IMG/VR virus record: IMGVR_UViG_3300025319_000005
Location: 1 to 64,000 of that record
Strand: one strand, 5' to 3'
From: a virus
DNA: 64,000 nt
Each line of letters begins with the position of its first letter. The first letter of the stretch is position 1. Under the pieces are notes generated by a model. The model saw only the letters and a program-made list of their open reading frames with translations, did not search any database and was not told the DNA's origin. Made by a program: the position numbers and the translations under genes. Of this stretch, positions 63,630 through 64,000 are shown in pieces.

Positions 63630-64000
63630 TTACGCTTCCACCGCAATTTTACTGTTTTCTATTCGGGCGTTTTTCATTTCCTCCCTGTTTTGTGGGAAAA
63701 TATCCCCAAGTTCCTCAACAGTTAAAGTTTTAAATCCTTTAAAACGTTCAAGAAATTTTTTATTGATTGAAATGTTTTGTTCAAATTCAATTGGTTTTTT
63801 ATCTTCTTTTGCACTCTTCAATTCATCTTTTGAACAATCGTTTTTGCTTTCAGGATAGTATGCTTTCAAATAAGTAGAAGCATCAACAGGTGTCATACGT
63901 TTTAGTTTTTCAACTGTGCTATCTCCACCGATATTAACAAAGCAGTATTTTGGATTTTTAAGTGTAAAATCCATAATTAACACGCCATCATTATTATCTC
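63630..64000 (-). CDS. hypothetical protein, 5' end cut by the window edge
   Basis: At least 117 residues; NNDGVLIMDFTLKNPKYCFVNIGG is open to the right edge, so the internal GTG (63983) or ATG (63974) need not be the start. Lys/Glu-rich C-terminal half (ELKSAKEDKKPIEF). Unknown. Confidence 0.55.
   Translation of the reverse strand, partial: DNNDGVLIMDFTLKNPKYCFVNIGGDSTVEKLKRMTPVDASTYLKAYYPESKNDCSKDELKSAKEDKKPIEFEQNISINKKFLERFKGFKTLTVEELGDIFPQNREEMKNARIENSKIAVEA

Overview
The window is about 64 kb of AT-rich DNA. It is packed with small, mostly unrecognised genes, nearly all on the minus strand. I read it as an accessory region of a large, probably jumbo, bacteriophage of a Bacteroidota host, most likely Flavobacteriia. 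Evidence for the phage: many tiny tandem ORFs, a phage-style sigma factor with its own promoter series, a GP88-family protein, an XkdF-like protein, orphan methyltransferases, a GIY-YIG nuclease and an integrase. Evidence for the host: small lipoproteins and 'SAQ'-type signal peptides, A-rich leaders without Shine-Dalgarno boxes, and codon use. No head, tail, terminase or DNA polymerase genes are visible, so virion identity is inferred.

Layout. 0-5.8 kb: small genes, a four-copy paralog block, lipoproteins. 5.9-9.5 kb: a plus-strand zinc metalloprotease, an ECF-like sigma factor and a stand-alone paralog of the sigma N-terminal domain. 9.5-13.9 kb: GIY-YIG nuclease and tyrosine recombinase, then a mobile-looking stretch in which gene pairs (DNA methyltransferase; a ubiquitin-like protein ending in Gly-Gly; a membrane protein pair) are separated by imperfect palindromes resembling integron attC sites. 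13.9-28.6 kb: short operons, most headed by a conserved 40-bp promoter; included are methyltransferases, a regulator, an interrupted WGR-DNA ligase and an Smr protein. 28.6-38.7 kb: tandem paralog families almost without that promoter, carrying CRISPR-like arrays. 38.9-44.6 kb: acetyltransferases and a fourth, decayed array. 44.8-49 kb: helicase, nuclease, XkdF-like protein and adenine methyltransferase in one operon. 49-50.1 kb: a non-coding block rich in a GTAGGATTTTAC repeat, a candidate replication origin. 50-64 kb: more promoter-headed small operons.

Three features tie the window together. (1) About 25 copies of a promoter (TGTAACACCT ... GTATAGTACATTATAA on the minus strand), probably read by the phage's own sigma factor, whose operon carries one. 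(2) A short peptide, R-x-V-L-x-E-K, in at least 39 otherwise unrelated proteins at N-terminal, internal or C-terminal positions. Its L-x-E core resembles T4-type prohead protease sites, so these proteins may be capsid-packaged or processed. (3) Four arrays of 36-bp repeats with 29-30-bp unique spacers, with no cas genes in view. They are fused in frame to the 3' ends of one paralog family (called family E here), and the repeats resemble type VI-B (Cas13b) direct repeats. The arrays and their host gene family are the best candidate for an undescribed system: phage-borne guide arrays or RNA anti-CRISPR decoys that would use or block the host's Cas protein.
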